Numbered from the stretch's first letter, positions 24,201 through 38,257 are shown. The stretch is DNA of 64,000 bases from Neelides folsomi (GCA_034687125.1 JAQGBZ010000019.1:310001-374000); one strand, 5' to 3'. The notes: generated by a model not told the origin, from the sequence alone. Numbers and translations: made by a program.

Positions 24201-27200
24201 GTTTAATGATTTTAATTAACAGAATTAATTTACCGTGTTTCATTTAGCTACAAAAGCAATTCAATTTAACAATTGAACTAATTTATCTGATTTAATGTTA
24301 ATCGTTAATTATTTAATTTAATTTAATTAATTTAACTACTAGGTACATATTACATTTATAATATAAATTATGATGATTACGATTTAATGATAAAATAACG
24401 AAGTAGTAAATTTAACAACATAACGAGTTTAATCTTATATGATGAAATATTCCTATAAATTGCGACAAAATAAAACAACATATATATTTATTTCTCCAAT
24501 TAAGAAAATGTCAAGAATTTAATAAATTGACCACAAAACAGAGTTTAAGATTTATACTCGAATATGAAGTTAAGAAGAAGTCAGAAGTTGATTAATTATA
24601 AAAGTTTATAAACTTATGATTTATTGAAGTTTGTGATTCCGAATGCTTTTTGAAAATATTTCATAAGTTATGTTAATTAATATGCCATTAAAATGAAACA
24701 AATAATAAATGGTCATATAAATATATTTGATAATAAATAAACCTCAGCAATTGTGTTAATTAATGTTTTGAGGATTTTGATGAAGTTTCAAAACCAAATG
24801 TTTTGTTTGCAATAAAAACTTAGTCGTATTTGTTTAAGTCTCGCAGGAGGAAAATAAATGGAGAAAAGTGCCCCAAGTGATTAAAATAAACTTCCACTGC
24901 GTCTCGGAGTGTTGCGAGCAGAATTGGTAATTTTAGCCCAATTGTCCATCGTTGAGAATCGTTCTTATTTTTATTACGCTTTTTATACCACTTGTAATCT
25001 TCTTTCTAATTATCGTCATAAAACCATATTTGGTGCTTATTTTCATTAACGTTTCAATTCAAACAACAATATTCGGTAACAATATTGATATCAAAAATTT
25101 ATTTTTTTTCAAATTGTTATTTATTTTTAATTTTATTTTAAAGTCTAAAATAAAAGTTTAAAAACCTATACTAAATCTCAATAACGCTTTTAAGTAAATA
25201 ATTATTAATTATAAGCAAATATTTAACATTAAGAAATAAAATTTGGAAGAAACAAATTGTTAGTAAAGAGGTACATAACCCTACATGTACATACTATATG
25301 CCTCTAAAATTGCAATTTAGATTTTAATGTGACATTCATAGCGTTTATTAGCAAGTAAATTGAAAATGAAAAGGAAAAAGAGCATAAGTATGTATGCCAA
25401 TTTCTTATGCGCTGTTGAGCACTTTAATTTTGTCATTTGAAAAGTCATTTTGAGTTTTATAGCCTCACTTTCGGCTTTAAAAAATTCCCATATGCCTGGA
25501 AAAAAGAGATAGTGGGAAAGTTGGCGGAAATTCGAATGTAAGTGTTTTCTTTTAATTTGCCCGAGTTATGTTTTAGATATATAGAAGAACTCTTCTAAAA
25601 CTATGTATCCATTCTCCTAATAATAACAGGAACAAAATTGGCTTAAAAGGAGTGAAAAACTCCATTGAAGTCAAAGCAAAGATTCAAGTTTTGAAGTATG
25701 TAATATTTACTCCTAACATTATTATTTCGCACATTATTTGCTTATCATCATATAACATTAGATCAAAGACTTTACTTTATAGGATGATAATTGCACAATA
25801 TTAAAATATTATTAATGAGTGTTATTATAAAAAATTTAATAAAGCGACTAATTTTTAGATATAAATTACTTTTAATAGTTTACGGAACAATTAGTATAAT
25901 AGAGCTAAAATGTGAAACACCTAAAAGTTTTGGCCAATTTAACAAATGGGATTTTTTAAATTCTCGAAAATAAAAAAGTCATTGGGCGTGAGTTTAATAT
26001 TCGTAAAAGCGGTTGTAAAAAGTTTGTATTGGTATATGGACCCTATTTGGTTTTAAGCAATGTCTTTGAACTTGACCTTGTCTTTAGAGTCTGAGTCGAC
26101 CGAGCGTAATGACGGGGATTCCACTCCCAAGGGGTTCCTTCAGACTCAAAAGAAAACTTCCGTCTTTCCCTATAAGATCACAATTTTTGTATATCGGGAG
26201 GATCTTCTTGGCCTAAAAACCCATTTGGGGCTATAGCTGATATATTGTGACTTCGAAGAATTCCCTCCATCGTCGTTGAGTACCAAACGTGAGGAAAATG
26301 ACAGAAACCTAGAAATACATTAATAATAAATTCAAACTGCTTCGGTTCCTTTGCTTCAACAGACTTCCCAATTTCTTTGGATATTCCCTTTATACGTTTT
26401 ATTGCAATACTGCACCTGTTGCAAATATTAACAAAAAATGAATTTTCATAAAATTCACCCAAACTCATTTTATTAACATTTTTAATATTCGCATTTTTTA
26501 CCCATAAGAAAGTACCATATATTATATATTTACCTATATTATATAAAAATCACTTTAAAAAATTAAAATCTTGTTTTAAATAATCCAATTTCGTATAAAA
26601 AGTTGATAAGTTTTATACTGATTAAAGCTTGAATTCCAAATAAACTTGTTTATATAAAATATACATATTAATTACAATTTACTTTTATGTAGGTAGTTGA
26701 CTAAAAATTCTATGAGCGTATAGAATTACAAATAAGTTTTGAAAGTTTGTTTAAATCTGAACTTTTGTTAATAAAATTCAAGGTCGTTTTCATCATCATC
26801 TCCACATTATTAAAAAGTTATACATTTATCAATTCTTGTTTCTCCGACCCTGAAAAAAGTTAGGAAAATGTGGAGAGGATTTTATTAAATTAAATATTAC
26901 ATTTTCATTTATCATATTTCAAACTTTTCCATTACAGTGTAAATATGAGGGAACTAAATATCTCATTGATAAGGAAAAAAGATGTTTCATTTGAATGTGT
27001 AAAAAAGTAAGACATTTTTATTTCATATTTACTATATATACCAAAATGTTGCCAATACACATTTGCCATATTAAGTGGAGGAAAGTTCCTTAAAGCAACT
27101 TTGGGTTTTTGAATAAAAGGTATTGGGATATTACATAACCAAAGTTTGGAAATCCTCTTTGGGAGAGGAAAAGGAAATGAAAAGAATTTTTGAGCATATT

Positions 27201-30200
27201 AGGGAGAAAAGAAGATGAAAGGGAAAAGCTTTTAGGAAAGGAATCGAACCACTGCAAAGGCGGAACAAGAAAATCTTCATTGTCCTCTTCATGTGGAATT
27301 TTCTCGAGATGAGAAGATTAAATGGAGAACTCTGTGGAAATATTCAACCTTTATCACAACGATTTCAGTTATCACAATTCCTCATCGCATTATATTTATT
27401 AAGTTCTCAACTCTTTTTATATTAAAAACCCGTCGACATTTAAACTTTAATGTCAAAGTAAGCTTAATGTTAGTATTTACCATACTCCACTATACTATTT
27501 AATACTGGTAGATATTTTATAAGTACTAACTGTATACTTTAAATTAACTAGTATACCTATAGAGGAGGTAATGCTGTCAATTATTTTATTTAATATTGTA
27601 ATATAGTTGTATTAGAAATTATGTATTTTGCAGCACGAATGATTATTATCTGTATGTTCGAATTTGCATACCTTCTCTTACGATAAGTTTTGGAAATTAA
27701 ATGTTTTTTATACATATAATAGGTAGGTAGGTAAGGCTTACTTTTATGCATTTTGAACACAGGTGTTGTATAAAAAGATATTAGCCATTTTGTAATATGA
27801 TCAAATAAAAAAACCGGTACTTGATAATAGGATACTTTTTCTGAGCTTCCCCGGCTTTGGGAGAGCTTAAAGAAAGAGATTGATTTTCTCTGTGAGAGTT
27901 TTCCGGGTAATTGAACCTCAGCTGCAACTTTCCCATCTTCTCCACACTACTTGAATCTTGCAAATATACTAAAACCTCACCTTATTATACACAAGGAAAT
28001 CCTCATATGTTTGTAGGTTTTCTCTAAAATACAGTATAATAATACTGGTGCCATACCATATATAAAGTAAATGCCCGAATACGTTATACTTCAATTTTCT
28101 ATAACAGATATGTATGAGTGCAGTTTCAATATGAGCTAATGAATTCATGTTGTGTAAATGCGTATAAACGGTATGATACAATTGTATGTACATACACAAT
28201 ACAATAAGAAACAACAGGTAACATTTGCCAAAAGCTTAAATTCAATCCCAAACATTTCTCCAAATGTTTAATACTTTCTAAAAAGTACAGGGTGAGGCTA
28301 AAGTCGCTTCGTTTTATTCAAAAGCAATCATATCTTTTTCTTTAATCGATTTTTATTAAAATTGGCTGGTATCTTCCTTAGAGTATATCATATCGTAGGT
28401 TATCGTGTCGTATAAAAATGAAATTTAACTGGTTAATTAAGCTAAATCTTGGCTTCGATACACAGAAAACCTCCTTTCTGAAGTCCTTTTCTTTGAGAAA
28501 TCACGTTTTCTCAAAGAAAAGTGACTGTCGTTTATTTAATGTTTAACCATTTCGGCTTATATTTGGATATATTGATATATTCCCCATCGAATTGCTCTCA
28601 TAAAAGATTTTTATGTATGATCACCTTTAAGTTATTAAATGATTAAAAAATGAAGCGACTTTGGCCTCACCCTGTAAGTGGGATAAAATAAGCTGAAACT
28701 GTAAGTAAAAATGGAGATTTGGATAAGTTTTCCTCGGGGTGTTATTTGAGCGTGAGGGCCAAGGCCATTCAATGTCAAGTTGATAATTCCTCTCGGCTTT
28801 CGATTGATTAAAGAAATGCTTGCCTGACCTTCACTCACTTAATTATATTTCTCGGAACCCAATCAAAATAGTAGGGGAAATGAATTAGCTTTTTATCAAT
28901 CTTATCCAATGTCATAAGAATTCCCTAAAAGCGTCATTTTCCCTCCATAATACTGTCAAGATTTTTAAAAAAATAAATTAATTTTATAGACATCTTAATG
29001 ACCTAATCCAATTAACTGGATGTCACATCCAATAAAAATAAAATCTAATAATTTAGCTTAAGGTTAACCTTATTTTTGTGAAAAATATAAGTAAACTATA
29101 ATTTTATAAATTGTGTAATTTATGTATAAAAACAAAACGTTATAATGAGAAATTTGTTTCATTGTCTATTTTAATTAATTTATATTTTGTAATGATATAT
29201 TTGTTTATTGATGTAGTAATATGATATGTGAACTACGCAGTTTGTTGAAGTAAGCTCTGTTTGTGTTTACAGGAAGTGAAATGGGAAGAGATGCGATCGT
29301 GAGTTTGGGTCTTGTGGGTTTTGGTACGGGGGCGATTGTTGTTCTGGCTTTGCTGGCGGCGGCGGCTCTCCGATGTTATCAAACTTGGAAGGTGAGTCGC
29401 TATGAAGAACAGCACGATGAAGAAGACGGCGGAGGAGGAAAAGTCCGAATTTCCCATTCGCTCCCAGATCTCACTCAAGACATTGCCAGACATGTGGAGT
29501 ATGTACAAGAACCCAAAGAGAAAAAAACTAACAAGGTACAATTTTTTAAAAAACATGGTCTTAATACTAATACCATAACAAGCATTCTGTCAAGATATTG
29601 AGTTGTAATCTCCTAAAAAAGGGCGATTGATAAATAATAAAAATGGTTAAAATGGTTAAAAATGAAAATCAATAAATTAAATGAAAAGTGAACTGCGTGG
29701 AGAAAGCATTTAACTGTGTATGATTTCATTGTTTTGATTCCGAGGGTTCCGCAATTCCGCATCATCTTCCATTGTTGAAATTATATGGCTTTTATATCTT
29801 TCTTCTGTATAAATAAATTGTTCTTGCTCCCTCAATTACTCTCACAATGTGGAGAAAGACCATGAAGGATAATGGGAGCTTTCTAGTGAAATGATGAATT
29901 TCTCATTTTGGGAATCATTTCATGGGGGAACCACCACAGCGTTCATCAGAAACATAAATCACTCAACCGTGGAGAGATACCCCTCAAAACAACCGAATAA
30001 ATCCACATTCAAAATCCAAAGACGAAAAGTCGACTTTCATCTCATTGATAGAATTTAAAGCTAAAATCCTATAAACCTTTCCTTTAAGCCTCATATAAAA
30101 GGGACTTTTAAGTTGTTCTCATAAATAGGCTTACAAAATTATTATAAGTTATGTAGTAGATAACGTACATTACTTGAATATTGATCGGTATCATATATTT

Positions 30201-33200
30201 AAATATCATTTTTGATTTTACCTAAACATAGCATTACGTTTTCCTAAATCTAAATGAGTTTGACAATGAAGATTAAACAGATGTTCCTCAATTCAGATTT
30301 TAGCAATTAACTAAATCGTAATGCTGGCTACAGTGGACATTTCATGATCCTAAATTCCTATTTAATACGTAAAGCCGGGATATTTTGGAAAATATAAAAC
30401 AGAAGTAGGGAATTGGGAATGGACACAAGGACACAACATTGAACCAGACGACTGTTGATTATTCATTAACAACTTTCAATCTATCATAATTTCCCTTTGA
30501 TCAATCTTTCAACTTCAGGGATTCATTTATTATTGACATGAAAAATCAATTTGGAGAGTTTAAGTAGAAAACATCATGGTCAATTTCCATTTGATATTTA
30601 GCATTAAAGTTCTTTAAATTTTTACTAACTTTTAGTTAAGTATTTAAGAAAAATAACTATTTTGATATAAAATGTCTTCTTATAATGAAGAAATTGTGTT
30701 TTTTAAAAGGTTCTGAGGCAAACGACGCTTCCCACTGTTCCAACACGACTCCAAATCTTTCATCGCCAACTTTCCCAAAAGCTTGAGATGTCGCGAAAAG
30801 ATAAAGCAAAAGATTTTGCAACCAAATCTCTTGAATTGAACGCTGCACGGAAGAGAAATCCACAAGATTCAATTGGAATCATTCAGGTGGCAAATTCATT
30901 CAATTGCTTTTAACTAAAAATGGCCATTTTGGTGTAAATGATATCCTTATGCAAATTATTTTTTAAATTACTTTATTTGACCTATTGCCCTATTGATTAA
31001 AGAATACAATTGAATTTCAAATTACCAGGAAATTCACTAACTTTAAGATATACAAAATAAATCCGAGCTTCTTTTCAATTTAAATTTCGAAGTTGATTTT
31101 CCTCAGTGGTTCTTTCCATATTATCTTTAACTTACCGTTTATAAATGAACCGTTGACTTTTCATCTGAGCTGACAAGGAAAGTTTTGTCACAAAACGAAG
31201 AGAATTCAATTTCTTTTACCCTCCTGGGAAGAAACCCAATTTGGTCAAGTGCTCATCTTTCACCTATTACTCAAAACTCCAATTTCTTAACTTCACAATT
31301 TTGTCAATTGTTCATACTTTTATTCCTCTTTCTAACTATTAATAAAAAAAAACTTTATTCATAATGCTGTAATATTATTTCAAGTTTTTATTGCTAAACC
31401 ATGCGAAAAGTCATTAAAAATATCATTAGGCTAAAAATGGGAATAATAATACCACGAAATAGGATTATTGAAAATTATGAGATTAAATGTAAGCGTATCT
31501 TAAAGTGTAAGTCTCTAAAGGTTTTTTCTTCTTCTTAAAGCCGGAACTTTACAAACGTGAATTGCTTCGCCAAGTCTCAACAGAAAGCACAGACGCAGAG
31601 AAAGTCGGAACTTTGTCCTTTACATTAAAATATGACAAAGAACTTGAAGCTCTTGTTGTAAAGGTGAGGAGAAATTTAATCAATTTTTCATTTACAAAAA
31701 ATCAATATTTTTTAATTTATTCCGATCCAACAATTTCAATTAATTACAAATCCTTTATGGAACTAAAAATTGATTTAATTGAATAAAAATTGAAAAGGGG
31801 TTGAAAATTGGCGCGAGCTCTTGAATATAATTGGCGATTATTAAAAATGGTTGTAGGTTCTTCAAGCATTGGATCTCCCTGCAAAGGACATGTCTGGAAG
31901 CAGCGATCCTTACATTAAAATTTATTTGCTCCCCGATCGAAAAAAGAAATTCACAACGAAGGTCCACAGGAGGAATCTCAATCCCGCGTTTAATGAAACA
32001 TTCGTTTTCAAGTGAGTTAATTGGAAATTAATTGGAAATTTCATTAGACCTTTATTACGCAGTTAATTTTAAAGTCTCTTAATTATAGGATGGATCTATT
32101 TGATATTTTCAATGTTAGGAAAATGTAACCGGCTAACATGTGTAATTTTAAGTGCATCTTTTAGTGCTTATATTTAAATTTCTAAATGATTGTTTCAATG
32201 TGTTCTTTGAACGTTCTTAAAGATGATCTCAAGATTAATTACTTTTTTGTATCTTCCGTATTTTTTAAAATTAAGAATATGTTGAAATCTAATTAATATT
32301 TAAATTGAAGATATCTTGATGAATTCTATTTTTATTAATATGAGTAGAGGAAAGTCGTTGAATAAAACAGAGGAATTAAAAAGAGGATTAAAATGGAGGT
32401 GGACCGGAAGGAAAGAAGATCAAAACTTAATTTTATTAAGCCTTTAAGTCTTTATTAACTACTGCTTTAACTCAATATTTTACAAGGCTCTTAAAAATGC
32501 ACAGAACTTTGTATGTAATCCAATGCTTCAAGCAATCTCTCAGATTCTGATAAGCACGCATTTCCTACTTTATGCCTACCTTATACGTTATACATTTTAA
32601 ATATCATAAGTATACTTATACTTCTCACATACTACAAACATACCTGTATAAGAGTAAATACAACCAATGTGCTTATAATTAGTATAAGTATAACACTTGT
32701 AGTGTAGTAACTTGTAACACCAATAATCTGAAGAGGGAATGTAATCCGATTTCAGTGTTGAAAGATTACATGAAGTAAATATATGACTTAATATATCAAT
32801 AGCAAGATACTGGAGTTGAGTTTAAGCTTCTCAATTTCCAATTAATGTTAGCCCAATTTAAAATACAAACAGTTAAAGTATTTTATATGGGGAATATTGA
32901 ATTTGCAGCGCTCCATATGAAGATTTGGAAGATCGATATTTGCAATTCTCAGTCTATGACTTTGACCGATTCTCGAGACATGACATGATAGGGCAAGTAT
33001 TAGTGAAGGGAATGCTCGACGCTACAGATCTCACAACAGAAATTGATTTTTCTATGGACATTCTCGCACCACCGAAGGTAAAAGCTCAATTAGCACAATT
33101 AACCCATTTTCTATTTTGTGAAATAAGTTATTTGAACATGAAATAAAATGTAAAAAGGACAAATTGGATCTTGGAGAATTGATGGTCTCCTTGTGTTATT

Positions 33201-35377
33201 TACCAACCGCTGGGCGACTTACGGTTACAATAATCAAAGCACGGAATTTAAGGGCCATGGACATCACAGGATCATCAGGTAAAGATTTACATGGAATTTT
33301 AATGCTTATTACCAAATGAAATATTATGAACTTCCAAATCTCATTCATTTTATTTCATTATTTCAACTGTCAGCTTTATAATTTCTTCTAAAGTTCATTC
33401 AACATTATATTAAATTTGTTTGACTAAGTGTAAAACTTTTGTGTTCCTTATTTTTAGATCCATACACAAAAGTGTATTTGATGTGCCAGGGAAAGAAAAT
33501 TCGAAAGAGGAAGACAAGCGTTCGAAAATCCTGTTTGTTTCCTGTGTGGAATGAATCTCTCATCTTTGATGTCCCATCTGACATCATTCAGGAAACTAGC
33601 ATGGTTTTCAAAGTCGTCGATTACGACAGGTCATTTGATTACTTTCACTTTAAATGCTTTTCTCTTGCTTAAATATTTAAAACATTTAAAATTTCTTTCG
33701 AATTAAATTCAGATATATGCCCTTGGTAAAAGCCCGAAATTTCGAATGCTAGAAATACATAAGAGTATTACGTATTACCTATAATGCCTATACCTGAACC
33801 TTTTATTGTTATTTGATCTAACGGATCAGTTGGAAAAAAGATAGGGAAATGCATTTGATTTAAAATCACTTGAAGCTTCGTGAAAGGCCAAAAATCACCG
33901 ATGAAATATTATATTTTTATTCAATTTTCCCCGCCACTTTCAAATGTTATTTTTAACTTAACAAAACACTGCGACCTTGTTTTTTGTAAAAAATAAGGAT
34001 AACATAAGGAATCCATTTTCCAGCCATGAATCTTCACAATGTTGGATTTTAGTGGATAAAAAGTCACGTATTCGTGAGGTTCGACATGGTAAAGGACTTT
34101 GAGGGATTTATTCAAGGCCCAAGCATAAGTGGTTTTCTATTTTAAGGAATTTACAAAAATCGCATTAAAAAGAAATTGAAATCAAACTACAAAAGTTGAT
34201 TTGATAAGGATTTGTTAGATATGATTCATCCATGAATTTTTAACATTTTATTAAATCGAATCGAATTAAAAGTCTCAATAAATTCAAATAAACCTCTCTA
34301 AAACAAATCCTTTTGTATTAGAGTGCACTTGAATTGGACCTTCAATTTTAGTTTATTTTATGGTTTGTATCTAAATAGTTGTTTTAATCTTCAGCTCAAG
34401 ATGTTTCAAAATTAAATTAATTAAATGTTGAAGGCAAGCAAACAAGAAATTCTTTGGCAATTGAAAGGGATTTTTCCTTTTCATTTCATTGTTTCATCTC
34501 AAAATTCGTAGAAATGTCAAGTTCCTTCAAACTTCAAAACCTTTGTAATCCCGGAGTAGTCTGTTATTTAATAAACATGAAACAGAAATTCGAAGAAAAG
34601 CGAAAGGTGAATACCTAAGTAATTCAATAAAGCTCCCTTTTACTCAGAAAGCGGGTGAAGTTCATAAATAAAAGTATTGAATCATATACAAATTATACAA
34701 TATAATATACCTAAATATTACAGTGTGAAAAAGTAGAAAAAGAAAAATGAGAGTCAATTCAATTTTGTGACTTGAAACAAAAACAAAGATGGCAATGAAA
34801 GGAAATTAAATACATTTTAACTTTATTATACTTTATGGGAAAAGTTATTAAACCTTCTACGCATCCAGTTTCAAAAGTTCCATTAAACTCCCACGTTTAT
34901 AATGAAATCAAAGTCTAGAAACTTTTCCTCCTTTAATATAACTACTTATATTTAGAATTTAGGTCGAAGTGTGTGTATAAGTTCTTTCTTAAATAAATAA
35001 ATGTTGAATCAAATTTAAAATTAATTAAAAACTCAAAAAAGTTTTTTTAATCGCAGTATTTAACCCAAGGAAGTATTTCATAATTAATAAATCCATTATT
35101 TAAACTAATTTTTTCATTATTCAGAGTTGGCTCCAACGAGATTATTGGCCAGAGCGAAGCCGGTGGAAGTTGCATTGGCCCTGGACGGGATCATTGGCTT
35201 GAAATGTTGGACAATCCGAGGTGTCCGGTTACTCAATGGTATCCGCTTTTAGAAAATCTCAACCAGCCGGTTATAACAGGAGAAAACAATTCGCCACCAG
35301 ACTCACCCGCGCTTTTCAAAGGAAAGCAACCAAACAACAACAAAGGAAAGTTTAAACATTTCAATTGCCTCAGATAA
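21230..35377 (+). CDS. synaptotagmin (Syt-alpha/beta or Syt3/6/9/10-like group)
   Basis: Eight coding exons keep phase: 21230-21320, 29273-29535, 31541-31663, 31857-32011, 32909-33077, 33158-33278, 33458-33629, 35125-35377; 448 residues. A short N-terminal segment precedes one membrane helix (about 36-62, rich in Val, Leu and Ala), then a linker and KPELYK, as in the Syt3/6/10 group. C2A (about 135-255) has [12 protein letters not shown] and DFDRFSRHD with all five calcium aspartates. C2B (about 265-405) has [19 protein letters not shown] and DYDRVGSNE; the fifth acidic position is Glu. GPGRDHW and WYPLLEN close C2B. The protein is a vesicle calcium sensor for exocytosis (family knowledge). 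Intron 1 is about 8 kb. The exon 7 donor (GTCATT) is weak but phase and homology support it. A 43-residue Asn/Pro-rich tail ends the protein. Confidence 0.93.
26178..26468 (-). pseudogene. unidentified coding-like frame in synaptotagmin intron 1
   Basis: An ATG-started frame of 96 codons opposite to the host gene. It has CNRC near the N-terminus followed by alternating basic and acidic residues ([19 protein letters not shown]), then a hydrophobic FEFIINVF patch. A CxxC plus amphipathic helix start recalls the N-terminal (ZAD-like) end of arthropod zinc-finger proteins, but no zinc fingers follow. An internal TTTCTAG near residue 52 looks like an acceptor, which suggests a fragment of a spliced gene. 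Function unknown; it may be a relic or chance. Confidence 0.25.
28288..28674. mobile_element. Tc1/mariner-type MITE, 387 bp
   Basis: The ends are inverted repeats of about 30 bp: CAGGGTGAGGCTAAAGTCGC on the left and GCGACTTTGGCCTCACCCTG on the right, with TA duplicated outside (28286-28287, 28675-28676). It is non-coding. An internal hairpin at about 28487-28520 pairs TTTTCTTTGAGAAA with TTTCTCAAAGAAAA. It sits in synaptotagmin intron 1. Confidence 0.88.
29536..31540 (+). other. second intron of synaptotagmin
   Basis: AT-rich, no supported feature. A 71-codon minus-strand frame at 30872-30657 looks like chance. Confidence 0.55.
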
Positions 35378-35797
35378 GTTGGTTGATGTAAACAATCAAA
35401 ACATGATTATATTGATGTCTTCATGTCAGTCAGTATTTGATGTACCTCATTAAAACAATCTTATAATTTAGAAGATTATCGTTGACAATTTCACAATAGA
35501 GAAAATTAGAATAATTTTTTTAGAATTATTCGATATTTAATACGTATCAAAAAGAGGGTAAATTTAAAGTTTGAATTTCGTATGAATTATATCTATTCAG
35601 AATGACCATCATTATTAATTTGTATTAAAGGACGTGCCAAAGAATCTTTCATATTTGGATTGGTAGAAAAAGGCAAGAATTCAATATTGGGATATTACAA
35701 ATAAATACATAAATATAATGAGTGTAAATTGCATTTGTCGTCTATTAAAGTATACATAAAGGTATATCTATGTAAGTATGCAAGTAGTAGTATATAC

Positions 35798-38257
35798 TAG
35801 GGTAGTAAGAATCGGGGGTTTCAGAATCAGAATCAATTCTTGATTCTTAATCGGCCGATTCTGATTCTTAATCGATTCTCAGCCGATTCTTTGGCATTTA
35901 TAATTATTTATATATAAAAACAATACATAACAATGATCAAATATTCAACTTTGATAAATGCCAATTAAGTCGAAACTTGAATACATATGTACATATATTT
36001 AAGTTTATTTATTTTACTTTAATCTCAATTACATTAAACTATAATGTAAATAATATTTTTTGATTTTTATATTATACAAATATATGAAATTTATATGCTT
36101 ATACAAATATTTCATTTATTAACAATTTCATTTTTCACTACTTCCATTTGAAAATGATCTCGTAAAAAGCACAATTCGTCAAGAGTCGTATCCTTCATAT
36201 TTGAACGAAACTTATTACAGAAATAACCAGCTGATGAGAACACTCTTTCTGAATCGACACTTGTAGGGTGAATAGTTAACAAACAATTATTAGCTCTAAT
36301 TAAATACATTCCTTTAATGCCGGTCTCAATAAAAAGGGTGATCTCTCGTTTAATTATTAATAGCTTGTTGGTAGAATGAACAAAAGGTTGAATAGAATAC
36401 CTATCGCTACTAAATTTTTCCAATTCATTTGATTGTGATGAACTTTGATTACTCAAACTTTCTTCTGATGAACTTTCTTCACTTCCAACCTCCTGTAAGA
36501 TGGAAGGGTAAAGTCGGTCTACAAGTTCCATGATAAAATTAGAAGTTGCTGTTTTTGAAGGCATTTTGAAAATTCCAAAATCTTCGTCATCTTCACCTCT
36601 TGCTGTTTTTCCCGAATGTAGAAAAGCGAAGACGTCTGAAAATTGATTCCTTCGTTCAATAATTCTGCGTTTTAAAGATTCAAAGATACTTTGGGAGATT
36701 TCAGTTTTTTGGGATTGCAATTTTTTAAGGCAATAAATAAAAATTACATCGGCTTTAAACAAATCTGTATCATTTTTACAAAGATTTTCAACAGCTGTTT
36801 TTATAGGATTTAATGCTGTCCCTAAATTATTTATCAGATTCCAATCATCTGTACTAAAAGATATTTTCGAATTTAATTCTTCAAGAGCCATTGAAATACT
36901 GCACTTTAGTTTGGTAAAACGCTCAAGCATGATTACTAAACTGCTCCAACGAGTTTTAGTATCATTTAAAATTGACAATTCTCTCCCAAATTCATTTTTC
37001 ACATACTTTTGGAGAATATCGTTGTTATTTACAGATTTGCGAAAAAGTTTAACAATTTTCCTAACTTTTGCGATTAATAGCTTAATTGTCACATCACTTA
37101 TTTCACCTGCACTCTCCTCTTCTAAGGAAATTTCAAATATGTCATTTCCATTCAAATCATCCAAATCATCAGCACTCTCATCAGAATCTGGATCTTTTTC
37201 ATTTTCTTTCTGTTTTTACTTAGTGACAATTGTTTATAAAGCACGTCAAGAACTGCTAATTGTAGACCGTAGACCGAAACAAAGTTGATTAAATGTAGGG
37301 GAAAGTTTTCCAAAATAATCATTGTCGAAGATCCATCACTGGTTGCACACAATATTATCAATCAGTGATAATTTAAATTCATACATTTTAGAATTTAATT
37401 CTTCTAATATTTGTTCAGCAATCATTTTACCTTTAACTCTTTGCATTCCCAAGTTTCTTTGACCTTTTGAAAAATGAACAATTACATTCAAACATCGTCT
37501 ATTTTTCATTGAGCTCCATTCATCAAGTGAGACGCTGAGTCTATCTTCTGATTTGATTTTTTCTTTAAAAATGGAAATTTCATTTTGTCCTTTTTTTGAA
37601 AATTTTATTACCATTTCTTTAAAGCGACTTGCGGAAGTTGGTAAGATGAACTTTCGTCATTCCAATGATTTTCTTAGCTCGTCTAAAGTAGCAAATACTC
37701 GAAATGGGAATCCGTCTTTTGCCACCATTTTAGAAACAACATAACGTAAATCGAGATCCGGCTCCTTTGTCCTCTTTACTTCAACTACAATAAAAAATAC
37801 TAATAATTAACCCTTCAATAAAGCTTTAATTAAATTATGATTTATTGTTTAATAATTAAAGTAATTACCTCTTATTGACAAATCATCAGTTGCTGTTTTT
37901 TTTAAAAGGTCGATTTTGTGTTGGATTCTCAAATGTTTATGAAGGCTTGTGGTTGTCCACCCTTGACTTTTTGTTTTTGTAACACAAGTTACACTTAGCC
38001 GAATCTAAACATTTTATCTTAGTAAAATAATACCAAAAACTTGTTTCGGAAATTAAACGTGACATTTTTAACATGAATTCTAGTATAATCACTAAATATT
38101 TATAAGTGGTTTAAATAATGAAAGAAAACAAAAAATATTATGGCTCAATAATTTCCCGTTAGAGGGAAATATAGAATCGATTAAGAATCAGAATCGGGAA
38201 AAGAATCGAGAATCGGGAATCAGAATCGATTCTCGAAAGATTCGACTTAATACCCTA
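35798..38257 (-). mobile_element. hAT-superfamily DNA transposon, full length but inactivated
   Basis: Both ends carry the inverted repeat TAGGGTATTAAG (one mismatch on the left), rich inside in GATTC/GAATC words. The 8-bp sequence GTATATAC flanks it on both sides (35790-35797 and 38258-38265), the target duplication length of hAT elements. On the minus strand, 38063-37880 encodes a BED-type zinc finger (WYYF, CNLCYK, then LHKHLRIQH in a shifted frame). 37745-37336 holds VFATLDELRKS, ILPTSASRF and LSVSLDEWSSMKNRR. 37361-36112 holds GLQLAVLDVLYKQ and the long catalytic part, ending in the dimerisation motif HPTSVDSERVFSSAGY near residue 310. I count one stop (near 37660) and frameshifts near 37950, 37365 and 37215, so it makes no whole transposase. 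Intact ends and a perfect duplication imply moderate age. Confidence 0.93.
36112..37164 (-). pseudogene. hAT transposase, C-terminal 350 codons
   Basis: This is the largest open piece of the hAT transposase. It includes ILNDTKTRWSSLVIMLERF, a conserved segment of the catalytic domain, a Ser/Glu-rich insert (about 228-250), and the hAT dimerisation domain with SERVFSSAGYFCNKFR (about 308-323) and LDELCFLRDHF. The nominal start is internal: the frame continues from KQKENEKDPDSDES upstream, after a frameshift near 37215. The remaining pieces lie in two other frames to the right. Confidence 0.9.

Larger units (their letters stand above)
21321..29272 (+). other. first intron of synaptotagmin, 8 kb
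   Basis: Mostly AT-rich non-coding sequence. It holds an unidentified minus-strand open frame at 26178-26468 and a MITE at 28288-28674. No other exon fitting phase 1 to phase 1 was seen. Regulatory elements may lie here, but none can be shown from sequence alone. Confidence 0.6.

Noticed and set aside
29233-29556. 107-codon frame antisense to synaptotagmin exon 2
   Set aside because: It is the mirror of a well-supported coding exon and has no evidence of its own.
30657-30872. Minus-strand frame of 71 codons in synaptotagmin intron 2
   Set aside because: A second frame overlaps it, and there is no domain or splice support.
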